DNA from: Aliidiomarina quisquiliarum
Lineage (GTDB): Bacteria > Pseudomonadota > Gammaproteobacteria > Enterobacterales > Alteromonadaceae
DNA: 64,000 nucleotides
Reading direction: 5' to 3'
Assembly: GCF_023922585.1 (NCBI RefSeq)
Contig: NZ_JAMFTN010000014.1
Coordinates: 192,232-256,231, forward strand
This document shows, piece after piece, positions 61,295 through 64,000 of the stretch. The notes under the pieces are model-generated. The model made no database searches and was not told the origin of the DNA. It worked only from the letters and a program-made list of their open reading frames with translations. Numbering within the stretch: the first letter of the stretch is position 1; the number at the start of each line of letters is the position of its first letter. A program made the translations under genes and the position numbers.

Positions 61295-63826
61295 ATGAAA
61301 AAAACACTCGTGTTAGCCATTTCAGCTGCACTGTTTAGCACCTCGTGTGCCATGACAGACAGCACAACTGCTACGGCGGCAGTTATTGTGCCGGCCGCCA
61401 AACTTAGCACCGCAGTGCAGGTTAATAAGCCCAGCCTTAGCCAAACAGCAGCGCAAACCTTTACCCTTGAACAAATTATGGCCGACCCCGACTGGATGGG
61501 CCGCAGCCCAGAGCGGCCATTTTGGTCGGTAGACGGCAGCAGCGTATTGTTTCAGCAGAAGCAAGCCGGTAGCCCTGTACGCACCTTGCAACGGGTTTCT
61601 TTAGCAGCCGAGCAGCCCTTGGTGAATGAAGTGGCATTAAGTGCCCTGCACCAAGAAGCGACTGATTCGCGGGTGTATAGCGCTGATCGCAGCCAGGCTG
61701 CTTATGTTTTTGAGCGTAATATTTTTGTGATCAATACCGCCAATGGCCAGATTCAACAATTAACCCAAGATCACCAAAACCGTTCAAGCTTGCAGTTTTT
61801 AACCGATGGCCGCTTAAGCTTTCGCCAAGGTAACGACTTTTTCGCTATTGACCCAAGCAGTGGCCGTACCCAGTTATTAGTTAGCTTAGCAACGTCAGAC
61901 GCCCCTGAGCCGGTGCAGGCGCCAGCCGACTACCTTGCTAAGGAAGAAGTAGAGTTAATGCTGTACAACCAAGTACAGCGCCAACAGCGCCAGCAAAACC
62001 ACGATTACCGCACAGCCGTACAAACAAATAACGCCGCCACAGCACCGGCGCCGTTTTATTTAGGTAAAAACAAGCAAATAGCAGAAGCCAGCCTAGCGCC
62101 AACGGGCGACAAACTTATTGTGGCTATTACCGAGCCACAAAGCTGGCGGGCCGACGGCGACCACATGCCGCGCTTTGTCACCGAATCAGGCCGCGTTGAG
62201 TTACAAAATGTGCGTCGCCGTGTGGCCGATGCCAAACCTGTACATCAGGAGCTATTTTTACTTGACCTAAACACGGGCACCAAACATCAGCTGGGCTACC
62301 ACACCTTGCCAGGCTTTGATGAAGACGTGCTAAAAAGTGTGCGTGAAGAAAACTACGCCGCTCGAGGCGAAAAATACGAAAGTAAAAAAGCTGCCCGTGC
62401 CATTGGCGTAATGCCTAATTGGTCTGCAGGCCAAGGCAATATAGTTTGGCAAACAAACGGTGAAGGCGCTGCAACAGGTGTTGCGACTGGGGTTGCAATA
62501 ATGCTGCGCGCCTGGGACAACAAAGATCGCTGGATCGCCACTGTCGACTTTAATAACCACACTTTAGTGAACCAGCATCGCCTGCACGACGATGCCTGGA
62601 TTAACCGCCACTTTAACGATATGGGCTGGTTACCGAACAGCAACAAGCTGTGGTATTCATCGGAAGAAAGTGGCTATGGCCATATTTATATTCGCGACCT
62701 AGCCAATAAAGGCCGTACCCAGCAAATTACCGCGGGCAACTATTTGGTTGACGAAGTGGTGCTCGATCAAACAGCGGAGAATTTTTACTTCCGTGCCAAT
62801 AAAACCCACCCTGGCGTGTATGAAATTTACCGCGTGTCGGTGAATGGTGGTGACGTGGTGCAGTTAACCAACTTAGGCGGCATGACCAGCTATAGTTTAA
62901 GCCCAGACGAGTCGACGCTATTGTTGTCACACTCGAACGCGCTACAGCCAACCGAGCTTTATGTGCAAGCCAACCAAGTAGGGGCGCAAGCACAGCGCAT
63001 TACCCATACCATTTCTGAGCAGTTTAGCGCCATGCCTTGGACCGCGCCCGACATTGTGGCGGTACCTTCAAGCCATGGTGAACACCCCATTTATAGCCGG
63101 GTGTACTTGCCGGAAGGTTACGACGCCAATGCCGCCGACAAATACCCAGCGGTGGTGTTTATACACGGAGCGGGTTACTTGCAGAACGCCCATGCGGGTT
63201 TCTCGGGTTACTTCCGCGAATTTATGTTCCACAACCTGCTGCTTGAACAGGGCTATGTGGTACTCGACTTAGACTTCCGTGGCTCGGCTGGCTACGGCCG
63301 CGACTGGCGTACGGCCGTGTACCGCCAAATGGGCACACCTGAAGTAGAAGACTTAGTTGACGTAGTGCAGTGGATGGGTGAAAACACCAATGTAGACACG
63401 GATAGGGTGGGTACTTACGGTGGTTCGTACGGTGGTTTCTTAACCTTTATGGCTTTGTTTAAAGAGCCAGGTTTGTTTAAAGCCGGTGCCGCATTACGCC
63501 CGGTAAGTGACTGGGCCCATTACAACACCGGTTACACGGCAAATATTTTGAACTTGCCACAAGACGACCCTATTGCCTACCGTCGTAGCTCGCCCATTTA
63601 CTTTGCCGACGGGCTACAAGACGCCTTGCTCATTAACGCACCTATGGTAGACGACAACGTGTTCTTCCAAGACACGGTGCGTATTGTGCAGCGTTTTATA
63701 GAGCTGGAAAAAGACAATTTTGAAACAGCTATTTTCCCAGTTGAGCCGCATGGCTTCGTGCAACCGTCGAGTTGGTTAAATGAATACCGGAAAATGTTTA
63801 AGTTGTTTGAAGATAATTTAAAGTAA
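61295..63826 (+). CDS. S9-family peptidase lipoprotein (DPP/acylaminoacyl-peptidase type)
   Basis: An 843-residue exported serine peptidase. A lipoprotein signal (ALFSTSC, cysteine at about residue 18) leads to a linker and an eight-bladed-propeller-like region (about residues 65-580; blades such as SYSLSPDESTLLLSHSN). The C-terminal alpha/beta-hydrolase has HGAGYLQN, LDLDFRGSAGYGRDW, the nucleophile elbow GGSYGG with Ser711, Asp786 in APMVDDNVFF and His819 in VEPHGF. It resembles DPP IV/acylaminoacyl peptidases that release dipeptides or acyl-amino acids in the periplasm, consistent with a protein-degrading lifestyle. It has its own upstream terminator boundary and is monocistronic. Confidence 0.93.
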   Translation: MKKTLVLAISAALFSTSCAMTDSTTATAAVIVPAAKLSTAVQVNKPSLSQTAAQTFTLEQIMADPDWMGRSPERPFWSVDGSSVLFQQKQAGSPVRTLQRVSLAAEQPLVNEVALSALHQEATDSRVYSADRSQAAYVFERNIFVINTANGQIQQLTQDHQNRSSLQFLTDGRLSFRQGNDFFAIDPSSGRTQLLVSLATSDAPEPVQAPADYLAKEEVELMLYNQVQRQQRQQNHDYRTAVQTNNAATAPAPFYLGKNKQIAEASLAPTGDKLIVAITEPQSWRADGDHMPRFVTESGRVELQNVRRRVADAKPVHQELFLLDLNTGTKHQLGYHTLPGFDEDVLKSVREENYAARGEKYESKKAARAIGVMPNWSAGQGNIVWQTNGEGAATGVATGVAIMLRAWDNKDRWIATVDFNNHTLVNQHRLHDDAWINRHFNDMGWLPNSNKLWYSSEESGYGHIYIRDLANKGRTQQITAGNYLVDEVVLDQTAENFYFRANKTHPGVYEIYRVSVNGGDVVQLTNLGGMTSYSLSPDESTLLLSHSNALQPTELYVQANQVGAQAQRITHTISEQFSAMPWTAPDIVAVPSSHGEHPIYSRVYLPEGYDANAADKYPAVVFIHGAGYLQNAHAGFSGYFREFMFHNLLLEQGYVVLDLDFRGSAGYGRDWRTAVYRQMGTPEVEDLVDVVQWMGENTNVDTDRVGTYGGSYGGFLTFMALFKEPGLFKAGAALRPVSDWAHYNTGYTANILNLPQDDPIAYRRSSPIYFADGLQDALLINAPMVDDNVFFQDTVRIVQRFIELEKDNFETAIFPVEPHGFVQPSSWLNEYRKMFKLFEDNLK

Positions 63827-63846
63827 TCGTTTAAGAAGTCAGCAAA

Positions 63847-63868
63847 ACCCCCGACCTAGGTTGGGGGT
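63847..63868 (+). repeat. GC-rich hairpin after the S9 peptidase gene
   Basis: ACCCCC and GGGGGT pair, with ACC/GGT continuing inward. No T run follows, so it is a weak terminator candidate. Its right arm abuts and partly shares bases with the palindrome at 63866-63885, so the two structures are mutually exclusive in RNA. Confidence 0.4.
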
Positions 63869-63885
63869 AATGCAATTGCATTACC
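63866..63885. promoter_or_regulatory. 20-bp perfect palindrome, likely operator of the PrlF-like gene
   Basis: GGTAATGCAATTGCATTACC reads the same on both strands. Its right half contains TTGCAT, the -35 element of the promoter below. Confidence 0.6.
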
Positions 63886-63904
63886 TCTTTGTTCATACTA
63901 CAAT
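63876..63904 (+). promoter_or_regulatory. Putative sigma-70 promoter of the PrlF-like gene
   Basis: TTGCAT at 63876-63881 and TACAAT at 63899-63904, 17 bases apart, 37 bases before the start codon. Confidence 0.65.
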
Positions 63905-63940
63905 AAAAATTAATGAAAGAAGTAAAAAATAGAGGTTGCT

Positions 63941-64000
63941 ATGACACATGTTGCTTTAGAAGCTGAATCTACACTTACAGACCGTTTTCAAACGACAGTG
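63941..64000 (+). CDS. PrlF/AbrB-type antitoxin, N-terminal part (cut by window edge)
   Basis: The first 20 codons after AGAGG (63931-63935) encode MTHVALEAESTLTDRFQTTV. The pattern ES-x-L/V-T-x-R-x-QTT-V/I matches the SpoVT/AbrB swapped-hairpin start of PrlF (ESKVTIRGQTTIP in E. coli). PrlF is the antitoxin of YhaV. If right, a YhaV-type ribonuclease gene should follow outside the window. The palindrome and promoter upstream suit autorepression. Only 20 residues are available, so the call is tentative. Confidence 0.55.
   Translation, partial: MTHVALEAESTLTDRFQTTV

Overview
The window is an uninterrupted, gene-dense stretch of a gammaproteobacterial chromosome. The gene content and order (rpoE-rseABC-lepA-lepB-rnc-era-recO-pdxJ-acpS, relA-mazG-pyrG-eno-ftsB-ispD-ispF-truD-surE-pcm-nlpD-rpoS, mutS, pncC-recA, psp/sap, Phe/Tyr catabolism) suggest a marine Alteromonadales-type bacterium, plausibly Idiomarinaceae. 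That placement is inference from content and protein character; no rRNA is present to confirm it. I see no tRNA, rRNA, CRISPR array, insertion sequence, integrase or phage gene, and no stretch over 300 bases lacks a gene.

Layout. 1-9996: a truncated S9 peptidase (minus strand), monomeric NADP isocitrate dehydrogenase, a yeast-type cytosine deaminase homologue, SppA signal-peptide peptidase and a two-gene RND efflux pump. 10015-13893: slyD and ygfZ (minus), sdhE and ygfX (plus), nadB (minus). 14090-23148: the sigma-E operon with its anti-sigma factors, followed by lepA-lepB-rnc-era-recO-pdxJ-acpS with tightly overlapping stop and start codons. 23251-35610: relA, a single-domain MazG, pyrG, eno, an unrecognised gene, ftsB, ispD, ispF, truD, surE, pcm, nlpD, rpoS. 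35659-42935: mutS (minus), pncC, recA with an SOS box, a DUF885 lipoprotein and an RssA-like patatin. 43021-52745: putP, then a sapABCDF ABC-transporter operon translationally coupled to pspF, divergent from pspABC, which has a recognisable sigma-54 promoter. 52884-61201: methionine gamma-lyase, phhA, phhB, tyrR and hppD-hmgA-fahA-maiA, the full route from phenylalanine to fumarate and acetoacetate. 61295-64000: a complete S9 lipoprotein peptidase, then the first 20 codons of a PrlF-like antitoxin behind a 20-bp perfect palindrome.

How the genes work together. Three envelope-stress or regulatory modules carry readable promoters. rpoE has a sigma-E type promoter that implies autoregulation. 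pspA has a -24/-12 promoter matching the divergent PspF. recA has a promoter/LexA-box layout almost identical to that of E. coli. The aromatic catabolic cluster carries TyrR-box-like sites before tyrR and before hppD, and a weaker one before the methionine gamma-lyase/phhAB unit, so local TyrR control is likely. The site before hppD forms the upper stem of the tyrR terminator.

No convincingly new multi-gene system was found; this is mostly core chromosome. The points most worth a second look are the TyrR box nested in a terminator, the methionine gamma-lyase/phenylalanine hydroxylase linkage, the palindrome over the promoter of the PrlF-like gene at the right edge, the unrecognised gene between eno and ftsB, the pspF-sapA coupling and the single-domain MazG.
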